A stretch of 64,000 nt of DNA from an uncultured Muribaculaceae bacterium (GTDB taxonomy: Bacteria > Bacteroidota > Bacteroidia > Bacteroidales > Muribaculaceae): positions 17,450 through 81,449 of the forward strand of contig CAJUAR010000003.1 in NCBI GenBank assembly GCA_910584495.1, written 5' to 3'. The notes under the pieces were generated by a model. That model searched no databases. It was not told the origin of the DNA and saw nothing but the letters and a program-made list of their open reading frames with translations. Below, piece after piece: positions 42,011 to 52,144 of this stretch. Within the stretch, counting starts at the first letter, position 1. Each line of letters starts with the position of its first letter. The position numbers and the translations under genes are program-made.

Positions 42011-42790
42011 ATGAAGAATATATTTTGTACTGCTTTATGTCTGCTGATGGCTCTATGCCTCTATGCGCAGGACACCTATGCCGAGTATGAACAGAAAGTG
42101 TATGTTTCTTCGCAAGGCGATTCACTGAAGTATCGTCTGCTGCGTCCCGAAACAGAAAAGCCCGGGGAGAAATATCCGCTGGTGCTCTTTCTGCATGGTG
42201 CCGGCGAACGAGGCAATGACAACCAGAAACAGCTGGTGCACGGCGGGCAGATGTGGCTCAATCCGGTGAACAGAGCGGAGCATCCTGCTTTTGTGCTATT
42301 CCCTCAGTGCCCGACGGAGGATTACTGGGCATACCTCTCCCGTCCCAAGTCCTTTGTCCCCGGCGAAATGCCTCAGTCACAGGAAGCCACGCCCATTTTC
42401 AGCACCTTGATGCAGCTGCTGGATACTTATCTGGCAATGCCTCAGGTCGACAAAGACCGTATTTATGTAATGGGGCTGTCGATGGGCGGCATGGGAACGT
42501 TCGACCTGGCGATACGCTATCCCGAAGTCTTTGCCGCCGCCGTTCCTATTTGCGGCACTGTGAACCCCGAACGGCTTTCTGCTGCCAAGGACGTGAAGTT
42601 CCGCATCTATCACGGCGATGCCGATAACATTGTTCCGGTAGAGGGCTCGCGTCAGGCCTACAAAGCCTTGAAGGCTGCCGGCGCCGATGTGAAATACATC
42701 GAATTCCCCGGTGTGAATCATGGCAGCTGGACTCCTGCTTTCAACGACCTCGAACTGATGGATTGGTTATTCAGCCAAAAGAAAAAATGA
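42011..42790 (+). CDS. Exported alpha/beta hydrolase (esterase/prolyl oligopeptidase-like)
   Basis: A 259-aa protein with signal peptide (IFCTALCLLMALCLYAQ). YPLVLFLHGAGERGNDN is the oxyanion region, nucleophile Ser157 sits in VMGLSMGGMGTFD, the acid in HGDADNIVPVEGS and the His in FPGVNHGSW. The best fit is the esterase/dienelactone-hydrolase-like group found in CAZyme clusters, which remove acetyl or feruloyl groups from glycans. It follows the GH43 gene by 50 bases and overlaps the next gene (ATGA). Confidence 0.88.
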   Translation: MKNIFCTALCLLMALCLYAQDTYAEYEQKVYVSSQGDSLKYRLLRPETEKPGEKYPLVLFLHGAGERGNDNQKQLVHGGQMWLNPVNRAEHPAFVLFPQCPTEDYWAYLSRPKSFVPGEMPQSQEATPIFSTLMQLLDTYLAMPQVDKDRIYVMGLSMGGMGTFDLAIRYPEVFAAAVPICGTVNPERLSAAKDVKFRIYHGDADNIVPVEGSRQAYKALKAAGADVKYIEFPGVNHGSWTPAFNDLELMDWLFSQKKK

Positions 42791-43779
42791 AAAAGATAAC
42801 GACTTTAGCCGGAGTGCTCCTTTTATGGAGCACTCTCTTTATTTCCTGCGCCACAACAGGAAAAGTAAGCACTTTTGTGGTCTTGCCTGATACGCAGACC
42901 TATTTGGAACAATGCCCTGAGGTTTTCGATTCGCAAATCGACTGGCTGCTTGCAAACCGCAAGAAAATTGACGCCGTGTTCCAAGTGGGAGATTTGACAC
43001 AGGATAATTCGCCTGTTGAATGGGCCTATATGCAGAAAGCGTTTAACCGTATCGACGAAGCGGGCATACCATATACTGTTGTGTGGGGAAATCATGATAT
43101 TGGCAGTAAGCCCGGTAAGTTTTCGGATGTTCACAACACCGATATGGCCAACAGGTATTTCCCCCTTTCTTTATACGAACAGAAGGACTATTGGGGAGGC
43201 TCTGCCGATGGAAAGACATTGGATAACTATTATATAAACCTCAAGGCCGGCGGTGCCGAATGGCTGGTTTTGAATTTTGAATTCGGACCCTCCGACGAGG
43301 TCCTGCAATGGGCCGATTCAATAATAGGTGCCAACCACGATAAACTTGTCATCCTCAATACGCATGCTTATCTCTACAGTGACAGTACGCTACACGATGG
43401 CGACGACTGGTGGCTCCCTCAAAATTACGGTATTGGCAAAGAACCCGGACGCACAGTGTACGACGGTGCCGGTATCTGGAATAAACTTCTTTGCAAGCAT
43501 CGCAATGTTGCTGCTGTTTTTTGCGGACATATCCTCAAAAGCGGTGTCGGCACACTCGTCTCTGACGGAAAAGAGGGAAACAAAGTTTACCAAATGCTGG
43601 CAAACTTCCAACGCGGCGTGGAAGGCTGCAAATTAGGCGGTGAAGGATACCTGCGAATTGTTTCTTTTAATCGGAAAACTAAGGAAATAGATGTGAAAAC
43701 CTATTCCACCTGGAACAAAGCATACCATCCATCCGAGCATCATAATTTCAAATTCACAGACGTGGATTTCGCGCACTGA
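42787..43779 (+). CDS. Metallophosphoesterase lipoprotein
   Basis: A 330-aa protein from ATG 42787 (ATGA overlap with the esterase stop). The lipobox is LFISC. Calcineurin-type motifs are FVVLPDTQTYLE, QVGDLTQDN, VWGNHDIG, LNTHAYLYSDS and VFCGHILKSG, giving the usual dinuclear metal site. It hydrolyses phosphomonoesters or diesters. With the EEP protein it gives this cluster two phosphoesterases, an unusual count for a glycan operon. It is the last gene before the HTCS. Confidence 0.9.
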   Translation: MKKITTLAGVLLLWSTLFISCATTGKVSTFVVLPDTQTYLEQCPEVFDSQIDWLLANRKKIDAVFQVGDLTQDNSPVEWAYMQKAFNRIDEAGIPYTVVWGNHDIGSKPGKFSDVHNTDMANRYFPLSLYEQKDYWGGSADGKTLDNYYINLKAGGAEWLVLNFEFGPSDEVLQWADSIIGANHDKLVILNTHAYLYSDSTLHDGDDWWLPQNYGIGKEPGRTVYDGAGIWNKLLCKHRNVAAVFCGHILKSGVGTLVSDGKEGNKVYQMLANFQRGVEGCKLGGEGYLRIVSFNRKTKEIDVKTYSTWNKAYHPSEHHNFKFTDVDFAH

Positions 43780-43865
43780 ACTCCATAGACTTTGAACGGA
43801 CACAAAGAAAGTCGCACAACGCATTTTTAACATTTTGAATACCGTATAATCCGACAATATTTTTG

Positions 43866-43873
43866 TAATTTTG
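43866..43873 (+). promoter_or_regulatory. -7 box of the HTCS gene
   Basis: TAATTTTG, 28 bases before the start codon. No TTG at normal spacing, consistent with weak constitutive expression. Confidence 0.45.
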
Positions 43874-43901
43874 TGAAATTGGATAAGAAGTATTCAAAAA
43901 A

Positions 43902-46900
43902 ATGGCTGTGCAGAGACTAATACGGCTAATCGCGCTGATGCTTCCGCTATTTATTTTAGCGGAAAAGCTCAATGCGGAAATACGACCAATCCAGGAAATT
44001 CTGAGGTTAGACAATACTTCCGGTTTAAGAAGTCAGAAGGCATATTCAATTTTAGAAGATGAGTACGGAGCAATTTGGATAGGAACCAAAGCTGGTGTAA
44101 ATCGCTATAATGGTCGCACATTAAAGAATTATACCCTGACAGGAAATGTCTATTCTTTTGAGGATATGGCCGCAGCCGGTAGGATCGTTCGTTTGTATAA
44201 CAATAAAGGTGACTTATACGCTTATGATACATCCGGGAAAATCTACCTGTATTCAAAAATATTTGATAGATTTGATGTCATACTGCAACTTTCAGAGCAT
44301 ACCAACGGTGATGCTTTAAATAAATATTTACAGACCTCTGACGGATGTGAATTATTTGCAATGAATGATGGCCTGTATATGCGCAGAAATCAGGAGGCGG
44401 TTAAACCGATTATCCCAAATATTACTGTCAATGAACTATTATTGGCGGGAGACAAGGTATTTGTAGGTACTGGTTCGGGACTAAAGATTTTGAATAGAGA
44501 CCGAACCATCAGTGATGTCAATTCTCTTAATGGGCTGAATATTATTAGCCTTTACCATGATGTGAGAAACAACCGTTTATATGCAGGAACGTTCGACCGG
44601 GGTTTATGGGTGCTGGACTTGTCAAACCTCACATCAAATCAAATACATCCTGAAAGCGAACTGTTAAGCAAACCGATTCGCTCAGTAATCGAACTTACGC
44701 CTGATGATATAGCTGTCGGTGTCGATGGAAACGGAGTTTTAAATCTGAACAAGAACGACAGCAGACTAAATATTCTTGTAAACACCGACATCAATCCGGA
44801 TTTTGCATTTGTTGGTAACGGTATATACGCTCTTAATACCGACAGTAATGGTAATTTGTGGATTGGGAGTTACACTGGCGGGGTTACAATGATTAGTTTC
44901 TCGTCTTTTCCAATCCAATTATTGATTCACAGGATAAACGGGGAAAATTTTCTTGCAAATAATAATGTAAATGCCATAATAGAAAATTCCGACGGGAGCA
45001 TATGGTATGCTACTGACAATGGCATCAGTATCGCTGATACCAGAAGCGCATCGTGGAAACATATTTTGGAAAATGAAGTTATTGTAACGATGTGCCGAGC
45101 CTCGAATGACGACGTTCTGGCAGGTTGCTATGGCGAAGGCCTGTATCTGCTCGATAAATCCGGAAAAATAAAAAAACACTGGACTCAAAAGGACGGCACG
45201 TTGCCATACGATTATATTTTTACTGTAAAAGTCGATTCGCAAGGCAATATCTGGATAGGTTCTCCACATGGGGCTCTTACACGGCTTGACTCTGATTTCC
45301 AGAATATGCGTCAGTTCCTGATTGACAAGATATTGTCTATTAACATTCTTGAAAATGACGATATCTGCGTCGGGACAGTCAATGGATTCTATATCGTAAA
45401 TCCAAAGACAGACAGTTTCAACTGGTATGCGAACCAGCGGGAACACGACGGACAGGATATCAACTCCTATATCATACCTACACTGTTCAATCGCGATTCA
45501 ACTGTGTGGCTTGGCACAGAAGGCGGAGGGCTGATGCTTTATGATGTTCCCGGTCGTAGAATTGTCAAAAAATATAAAGTTGCGGACGGTTTACCGTCCA
45601 ACGACATATATAGTCTCCAGAAAGATGCTTCCGGCAGATTATGGGTGGGAACCGGAAATGGCGTTGCAATAGTGGACGACACCATAGCTTCAAGCCTTAA
45701 TTACATTAATGGAGTTGCCCGCGAGTACAACAAGCTGTCAAGCACACAACTGGCTTCCGGCGATTTAATATTTGGAGGTACTGCGGGCGCAGTCCGGTTT
45801 TCTCCGGAGAAAATCAGTGCTATAAACTATTCGGCAACTCTCAGAATTACAGGCTTCTATATTGAGGGAATCACGGATGAGCAGAATATGGAATTGTTGC
45901 CGTCGATAAAGAAAATGATTGATGGCCGACACATTGTATTAGCATATAATCACAATTCTTTCCAGCTCGACTATGAAGCCATAAACATTCAGTTCAGAGA
46001 TGATATTTCATTTCGCTACATATTGGAAGGATATGATAAGGAATGGAGCGACATATCTTTTGATGAAACTGCCCGATTCAGAAATCTGCCATCCGGGAAT
46101 TATACCCTGAAAATTCAGGCACTTCGCAAAAGTGACGGCAGAGTATTGGACAACAAGACCATACAGGTATCTGTCAAGAAACCTTGGTGGCATACAATCT
46201 GGGCATGGATGCTATATGTGATTGTTGTCGGTTGGTTGATATACCTATTGATACGGTATAAATGGTATCAGCTCAGAAAACGCCATGACGAAGATAAAAT
46301 ACGGTTCTTTATTAACGCTGCTCACGACATTAAGACACCGCTGTCGTTGATTATGGCTCCAATCGAAGAATTGGGCAAACAAGATGGCTTACCAGATAAA
46401 TGTCAATATCTTTTAGAGATAGCCGGGAACAACATCCGGAAACTTAATGCTGTGACTGCCCAACTGTTGGATTTTGAAAAAATTGACACAAAAAAAACAG
46501 CAGTCAATTTTGAGCCTCTGAACCTCAACTATTTATTATCCGAAGAAGTCAGTTGCTTCAGGAATGTATGTGAAAAAAAGGATGTGAAACTGACATTGGT
46601 TGTTCCGGAAGAATCCGTAGTCATCTCCGCCGACAGGCATTTGATGGAACTGATGCTGGACAATCTGTTGTCTAATGCATGCAAATATACTCCCGAAGGC
46701 GGTCATGTTGATATTTGTCTGTCGGCCAATAAAAGTAAAGTATATATTTCAGTCAGCGACAACGGTATTGGCATACCCGAGAAAGAACAAAAGAATATCT
46801 TTACCAATGTTTATAGGGCGGAAAACGCCCGTGCCACACAAGAGACAGGCAACGGATTCGGACTGCTTCAGGTGAAGCGTATCGTTGACCTCCTTAAAGG

Positions 46901-47882
46901 ACGTATTTCTTTCAAATCCAAGGAAGGTCAGGGCTCTGTTTTTACGATATCTTTCAAGCGAATCTACGATGAACCGGCCATTCAATGGAATTCAGGAAAT
47001 CTGATTTCTTCCGTTGATGAAATACGGACATTCTCTGTTCCAGCATCCTGTTTGCCGACGGATAAGAACGAAACACTACTTATTGTAGAGGATAATGATG
47101 ATCTCCGGAATTACCTCGCCTCAACTTTTAAGGCAGAGTATAATGTCGTCACTACCTCCTCTGCCGATGATGCTTTAAAATTTCTTGAAAACCATTATCC
47201 GGATATCGTACTGTCAGACGTAATGATGCCGGGTATTCAGGGTGACGAGTTTTGTAAGATTGTCAAAAGCAATCCAGCCACAGCCGGTATTCCTGTAATA
47301 CTGTTAACTGCAAAAACCAATCATGATGCTGTTGTTGAAGGGATTGAAAAAGGCGCTGACGACTACATCTCAAAACCGTTCAGCCTTGAAATTCTTAAAA
47401 CGAAAATCAAAGGGATGCTGAACAACCGGAAGCGGATCCGGGAATTTCTGCTGAGGCAGGCTGTGAAAAAAGTGGAGACCGGGGAAAGCAATTCACATCC
47501 GAATTGCAGCACAGTGCATCCTGACGAAGAAAATCTTTCTCAGACGCCCGATATCACCATGTCTGAATCCGATTGCGCGTTTGTGGATAAAGCTACCAAT
47601 ATTATACTCTCCAATATCAGTGATGCTGAATTTGATATAGAAACTCTGTGCCGTGAAATGGCTATGAGCCGTACTCTGTTTTTCAGCAGACTTAAATCTT
47701 TGACCGGCAAAGGGCCGCAAGAGTTTATCAGAATTCTCAGACTGGAAAAGGCAGCAGAATTACTTAAGAGCGGCATCTCTGTAAATGAGGTGTGTGAGAA
47801 AACCGGATTCACAAATTCCAAATATTTCAGCACTATTTTTAAAAAACATTTTGGGGTATCTCCAAGCAAATTTAACGAGTGA
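43902..47882 (+). CDS. Hybrid two-component system regulator (HTCS)
   Basis: A 1326-aa one-protein phosphorelay. In order: signal segment; periplasmic propeller (residues about 35-690, repeats such as DEYGAIWIGTKAGVNRYNG); Y_Y_Y domain (YILEGYDKEWSDI); membrane helix near 765-785; HisKA with His808 (AAHDIKTPLSLI); HATPase (NACKYTPEGG, SVSDNGIGIP, GNGFGLLQV); receiver near 1055-1170 with Asp in LSDVMMPG and Lys in DDYISKPF; and AraC-type HTH (1225-1326, LCREMAMSRTLFFSRLKSLTG). All catalytic residues are present. HTCS proteins bind an oligosaccharide and activate the adjacent PUL, here probably the GH16-to-GH3 genes. Confidence 0.96.
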   Translation: MAVQRLIRLIALMLPLFILAEKLNAEIRPIQEILRLDNTSGLRSQKAYSILEDEYGAIWIGTKAGVNRYNGRTLKNYTLTGNVYSFEDMAAAGRIVRLYNNKGDLYAYDTSGKIYLYSKIFDRFDVILQLSEHTNGDALNKYLQTSDGCELFAMNDGLYMRRNQEAVKPIIPNITVNELLLAGDKVFVGTGSGLKILNRDRTISDVNSLNGLNIISLYHDVRNNRLYAGTFDRGLWVLDLSNLTSNQIHPESELLSKPIRSVIELTPDDIAVGVDGNGVLNLNKNDSRLNILVNTDINPDFAFVGNGIYALNTDSNGNLWIGSYTGGVTMISFSSFPIQLLIHRINGENFLANNNVNAIIENSDGSIWYATDNGISIADTRSASWKHILENEVIVTMCRASNDDVLAGCYGEGLYLLDKSGKIKKHWTQKDGTLPYDYIFTVKVDSQGNIWIGSPHGALTRLDSDFQNMRQFLIDKILSINILENDDICVGTVNGFYIVNPKTDSFNWYANQREHDGQDINSYIIPTLFNRDSTVWLGTEGGGLMLYDVPGRRIVKKYKVADGLPSNDIYSLQKDASGRLWVGTGNGVAIVDDTIASSLNYINGVAREYNKLSSTQLASGDLIFGGTAGAVRFSPEKISAINYSATLRITGFYIEGITDEQNMELLPSIKKMIDGRHIVLAYNHNSFQLDYEAINIQFRDDISFRYILEGYDKEWSDISFDETARFRNLPSGNYTLKIQALRKSDGRVLDNKTIQVSVKKPWWHTIWAWMLYVIVVGWLIYLLIRYKWYQLRKRHDEDKIRFFINAAHDIKTPLSLIMAPIEELGKQDGLPDKCQYLLEIAGNNIRKLNAVTAQLLDFEKIDTKKTAVNFEPLNLNYLLSEEVSCFRNVCEKKDVKLTLVVPEESVVISADRHLMELMLDNLLSNACKYTPEGGHVDICLSANKSKVYISVSDNGIGIPEKEQKNIFTNVYRAENARATQETGNGFGLLQVKRIVDLLKGRISFKSKEGQGSVFTISFKRIYDEPAIQWNSGNLISSVDEIRTFSVPASCLPTDKNETLLIVEDNDDLRNYLASTFKAEYNVVTTSSADDALKFLENHYPDIVLSDVMMPGIQGDEFCKIVKSNPATAGIPVILLTAKTNHDAVVEGIEKGADDYISKPFSLEILKTKIKGMLNNRKRIREFLLRQAVKKVETGESNSHPNCSTVHPDEENLSQTPDITMSESDCAFVDKATNIILSNISDAEFDIETLCREMAMSRTLFFSRLKSLTGKGPQEFIRILRLEKAAELLKSGISVNEVCEKTGFTNSKYFSTIFKKHFGVSPSKFNE

Positions 47883-47979
47883 GGGCTGCTCCTCCATGGA
47901 TTAACTGCTATAGCCCTTGACATATCCGGCTTATTTGAAGAGCCTTATTGCTATTGATTATTAGCGTATTAGCATTTAC

Positions 47980-48045
47980 GTCAGTAATCAAACCTCAATA
48001 TGTCAGCAATCAAACCAGGGTGTGCCGCAGCCTGTATTAATTTTG
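47980..48045 (+). promoter_or_regulatory. Candidate HTCS operator and -7 box before GH16
   Basis: GTCAGTAATCAAACC (47980-47994) and GTCAGCAATCAAACC (48002-48016) are direct repeats of 15 bases, one mismatch, period 22 (about two helical turns). TAATTTTG (48038-48045) lies 21 bases after the second copy, which therefore occupies the -33 position. No TTG is present there, as expected for an activator-dependent promoter. Confidence 0.65.
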
Positions 48046-48094
48046 TGTCACTGATTCCCGCAGAATGATATGCGGGATGTAATCTTAGCCTTAA

Positions 48095-48922
48095 ATGAAA
48101 AATAAAGCAGTGACATTATCGCTATTTCTTGCAGCACTATTAGCAGGTTGCAATTCGGAAAAAGAGCCGGAAATTCCGAATCCCGAACCGGAAGCCAGAG
48201 TCATATTTTATGATGACTTCAACTCATTTGACAACTCAGTATGGACAAAAGAGACTCACGAAGCCGGTTGGACGAATCAGGAGCTCCAGGCCTATTCTCC
48301 AAGTCAGGTTTCTGTGGGAAAGGACGGAAACAAGACAGTTCTGATTCTTACCGCCAGCCGCTCCAATGGCAAAATTGTATCAGGACGTATCAATTCCAAA
48401 GGGAAAAAGAGTTTCAAATATGGAAAAATCGAGGCAAGCATAAAGCTCCCCTCTACAGCCAACGGCTTATGGCCGGCGTTCTGGATGATGGGAGACAATA
48501 CAAAAGAATGGCCGGCTTGCGGTGAGATTGACATAATGGAAATGGGAGATGCGACAGGTATTGCAAACGGCTCAACAAAAAGCCGTGTGAACACTGCAAT
48601 ACATTATGGAACATCTGTTTCAACTCATCAGCAGGAATACTTCGCAGCAAGCACGGGAATAGATTTGCAAGATGGAGAATACCATTTATATACACTTGTC
48701 TGGAATAATGAAGCACTGGAAGTGTCGGTAGATAACAAAACCTTTTACTCTTTTGACATAACAGATAATCAATATTTCCATGACAGATTCTTTATATTGT
48801 TCAACCTCGCTGTGGGTGGCTCTTTTACCGGTATAACCGACCCGAACAATATTACCGCCATCCAAGAGGGCGAAAAAGTGAAAATGTTCATTGACTGGAT
48901 TAAAATTTCGAATCTCAAATAA
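48095..48922 (+). CDS. Glycoside hydrolase family 16 lipoprotein (endo-beta-glucanase)
   Basis: A 275-aa protein with lipobox LLAGC (Cys19), so probably on the cell surface. The GH16 signature GEIDIMEMG supplies nucleophile Glu144, Asp146 and acid/base Glu149; GLWPAFWMMG and YHLYTLVWNNEALEVSVD are further family blocks. The signature has the form of laminarinase and lichenase-type enzymes (beta-1,3 or mixed beta-1,3/1,4-glucan). It is the first gene after the candidate operator and would make the first cut on the polysaccharide outside the cell. Confidence 0.94.
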   Translation: MKNKAVTLSLFLAALLAGCNSEKEPEIPNPEPEARVIFYDDFNSFDNSVWTKETHEAGWTNQELQAYSPSQVSVGKDGNKTVLILTASRSNGKIVSGRINSKGKKSFKYGKIEASIKLPSTANGLWPAFWMMGDNTKEWPACGEIDIMEMGDATGIANGSTKSRVNTAIHYGTSVSTHQQEYFAASTGIDLQDGEYHLYTLVWNNEALEVSVDNKTFYSFDITDNQYFHDRFFILFNLAVGGSFTGITDPNNITAIQEGEKVKMFIDWIKISNLK

Positions 48923-48931
48923 CCTTTACAC

Positions 48932-51900
48932 ATGAAAACGAGAATATTCTCAAGCAAAGTGCTATGCAGTGTGTTGCTGACGGGGATAACCTTATTGGCC
49001 ACACCTTCGCGAATTTTCGCTGAACCTGCGCCGGCACAAGCCTCTTCGTCACAGAAAATAACGGTGACCGGAGTGGTTGAAGATGCTGAAGGACCTGTAA
49101 TCGGTGCTTCGGTTTTGGAAAAAGGAACATCTAACGGTGCTGTTACCGATATAGATGGCAATTTCACTATCAAAGTTGCTCCTGATGCGACATTAGTCGT
49201 AAGCTATGTAGGATGCCAGACCGTTGAGGTTAAGGCTTCGACGAGTCCGTTGAATATCATGATGCGACAAAACTCCCAGACACTCAGCGAAGTGGTTGTA
49301 ACAGCCTTAGGCATAAAGCGCGACCGCAAAGCCCTGGGATACGGTCTTGAAGAGGTAAAAGGAGACGCTCTCGACAAGGCTAAAGAAACCAATGTAATCA
49401 ACTCTATGGCCGGTCGTGTTGCAGGCCTGGTCGTGTCTCAGACGGCAGGAGGGCCTTCGGGTTCGACACGTGTGATACTTCGTGGCTCGACTGAAATGAC
49501 CGGCAACAATCAGCCTCTGTATGTTGTTGACGGTGTGCCTTTGGACAACACCAACTTTGGTTCGGCCGGTACCAACGGAGGCTATGACCTTGGCGATGGC
49601 ATATCGTCAATCAATCCCGATGACATAGAAAGCATGTCGGTGTTGAAAGGCCCGGCGGCATCGGCGCTTTATGGCAGCCGTGCCAGCCACGGTGTGATTC
49701 TCATTACAACAAAGAAAGCACAGGGAGACACACGTTATTCCGTTGAATATAACGGAACATTTACAATGGACAAGCAATTGTCTAAATGGGACAATGTCCA
49801 GCAGATCTATGGCATGGGGTCCAATGGAACATATTCCATTGATGCTGTAAGCAATACCAACAAATCATGGGGTCCAAAAGCTGACGGCGGCAATATGCTT
49901 AAATATTTCGATGGTGTCGAACGACCCTATTTGATCATCCCTGATAATACATCCAACTTCTTCCGCACCGGCTTGACTGCCAACAATACAGTAACAGTTT
50001 CCTCCAATGCAGGTAACACAGGATTGCGTTTTACTCTGACAGATATGAGGAATAAGGATATTGTTCCAAATACAAATATGAGCCGCGATATTTTCAATCT
50101 TCGCGCAAATTCTTCGCTTGGTCAGGTCGATTTGGATTTTACAGCCAATTACACGCATGAATATGTGAAGAACCGTCCTGCTCTTGGCGACAGCAAATCG
50201 AATATCGGAAAGAATCTTATGACGCTTGCCACAACCTATAATCAGGAATGGTTGCGTACATATCAGGATGCGAATGGGGAATATTCCAACTGGAATGGCA
50301 TGGATCCATATAATGTCAATCCATATTGGGATGTATATAAAAACAGCAATGAATCTAAAAAAGACCTTTTCCGTCTTCATGCTTCTGCCATATACAATAT
50401 CACCAAACATCTCAAAATCAAAGGTACTGCCGGCGCAGAACTTAACTGGTTCAATTTCCAGGACTTCAAAGCACCGTCAACACCGGGATATGAAGCCGGA
50501 TACATGCAGCTCAGCAAATTCCATAACCAGATGTATAATTTTGAGCTGATGGCTACTTATAATAACAACTGGGGTGATTTTGATTTCACAGGAACTGCCG
50601 GCGGAAATATCTACAAGGTGGACAATTCCACCTCGCTGATTACCGCACAAGATATGCAGATACGCGATGTAATTGCTCTGATGAGTTTCAACGAGACTTC
50701 CAATCAGGAAAACAGCTATCGCAAACAAATTAACTCTCTCTTTGCCGCTGTAAATCTTGGGTGGAAGAACCTTCTATATCTGGATGCCACCATCCGAGGT
50801 GACAAATCATCAACACTCCCGAAAGGAAACAACACCTATATCTATCCTTCTTTCTCAGGTAGCTTTGTTTTTTCGCAGCTTCTCAAACGAAATGATATAT
50901 TGCCTTATGGCAAGGTCCGTGTGTCATGGGCACAAGTGGGTTCGGACACTGACCCCTATCAGCTCGGTCTTGTATATACCAAATCCAAATACACCTATCC
51001 GGGATACACCATAGGATATATTGACAACACCACAATTCCGAACAAGAACCTCAAACCTACCCGTACAAATTCATTTGAGCTTGGTTTTGAAACAAAGTTC
51101 CTCAATAACCGCTTAGGCCTTGATTTCACATACTACAATCAGATTTCCAAAGATCAGATTATGGGCATGGCTTCAAGTTGGGCTACAGGGTATCCCTACC
51201 GTCTGATTAACGCAGGAGAAATACAGAATCAGGGTATTGAGATTGTATTGAACACTCGCCCATTACAGATTGGTGATTTTTCATGGGATCTGAACATCAA
51301 TTTCTCCAAGAACAACAACAAAGTAAAAAAACTTGTCAACGACATGGATATGTTTGAACTGGAAAAAGCTACATGGCTTGACGTTCAAGTCGCAGCCAAA
51401 GTAGGCGAGAATTTCGGTTCTATAGTGGGCCCGGATTTTAAACGCAACGACAAAGGAGATATACTGATTGATCCTTCGACAGGTCTGCCTATGTATGACA
51501 AAAGCAATCATGTGCTTGGAAATGCTTCTTGGGACTGGACCGGCGGCCTCAACACCACTTTCCGCTATAAAAACTTTGGTTTATCCGCTGTATTCGATAT
51601 TAAGTGGGGCGCCGATTTATATTCCATGTCAGCTCGTGCATCGCACGAATCCGGAAAGGCTCTTGCAACTCTTGAAGGCCGTGAAGCTTGGTACAAATCA
51701 GAAGAAGAGCGCATGGCGCAAGGCTTCCCGAAAGGATCTCCCGACTGGAAACCTACAGGTGGGTTCGTTGCCCCGGGGGTGATTGACAACGGCGATGGCA
51801 CATATCGTCCCAATGATGTTGTTATCAATCCTGAGGATTATTGGATGAGTGTCTGCCGCAATGCCCCTTCAATGTTCATATATGACAACTCATACATAAA

Positions 51901-52132
51901 ATGCCGTGAGATAACTCTCACATATCAATTCCCGAAATCCTGGCTTGGAAATGGCAAGGTTGTGAAAGATGTGAGCCTGTCGTTTGTAACGCGAAACCCC
52001 TTCATTGTATGGAAGAACATACCGGACATTGACCCGGATTCAAACTATAACAACACCACCGGCATGGGTCTGGAATATGGTTCACTCCCTTCGCGCCGCA
52101 GCTATGGATTTAATATCTATGTTAAATTCTAA
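48932..52132 (+). CDS. SusC-like TonB-dependent glycan transporter
   Basis: A 1066-aa outer-membrane transporter with signal region (LCSVLLTGITLLATPSRIFA). Residues about 45-120 form the carboxypeptidase-regulatory-like domain (VTGVVEDAEGPVIGASVLEKG), followed by the plug (VVTALGIKRDRKALGYGLEEV, LYVVDGVPLDN, LKGPAASALYGSRASHGVI) and the beta-barrel ending RRSYGFNIYVKF. SusC proteins import oligosaccharides with TonB energy and are capped by SusD. It begins 9 bases after GH16 stops. Confidence 0.97.
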   Translation: MKTRIFSSKVLCSVLLTGITLLATPSRIFAEPAPAQASSSQKITVTGVVEDAEGPVIGASVLEKGTSNGAVTDIDGNFTIKVAPDATLVVSYVGCQTVEVKASTSPLNIMMRQNSQTLSEVVVTALGIKRDRKALGYGLEEVKGDALDKAKETNVINSMAGRVAGLVVSQTAGGPSGSTRVILRGSTEMTGNNQPLYVVDGVPLDNTNFGSAGTNGGYDLGDGISSINPDDIESMSVLKGPAASALYGSRASHGVILITTKKAQGDTRYSVEYNGTFTMDKQLSKWDNVQQIYGMGSNGTYSIDAVSNTNKSWGPKADGGNMLKYFDGVERPYLIIPDNTSNFFRTGLTANNTVTVSSNAGNTGLRFTLTDMRNKDIVPNTNMSRDIFNLRANSSLGQVDLDFTANYTHEYVKNRPALGDSKSNIGKNLMTLATTYNQEWLRTYQDANGEYSNWNGMDPYNVNPYWDVYKNSNESKKDLFRLHASAIYNITKHLKIKGTAGAELNWFNFQDFKAPSTPGYEAGYMQLSKFHNQMYNFELMATYNNNWGDFDFTGTAGGNIYKVDNSTSLITAQDMQIRDVIALMSFNETSNQENSYRKQINSLFAAVNLGWKNLLYLDATIRGDKSSTLPKGNNTYIYPSFSGSFVFSQLLKRNDILPYGKVRVSWAQVGSDTDPYQLGLVYTKSKYTYPGYTIGYIDNTTIPNKNLKPTRTNSFELGFETKFLNNRLGLDFTYYNQISKDQIMGMASSWATGYPYRLINAGEIQNQGIEIVLNTRPLQIGDFSWDLNINFSKNNNKVKKLVNDMDMFELEKATWLDVQVAAKVGENFGSIVGPDFKRNDKGDILIDPSTGLPMYDKSNHVLGNASWDWTGGLNTTFRYKNFGLSAVFDIKWGADLYSMSARASHESGKALATLEGREAWYKSEEERMAQGFPKGSPDWKPTGGFVAPGVIDNGDGTYRPNDVVINPEDYWMSVCRNAPSMFIYDNSYIKCREITLTYQFPKSWLGNGKVVKDVSLSFVTRNPFIVWKNIPDIDPDSNYNNTTGMGLEYGSLPSRRSYGFNIYVKF

Positions 52133-52144
52133 TATCGAAACATC

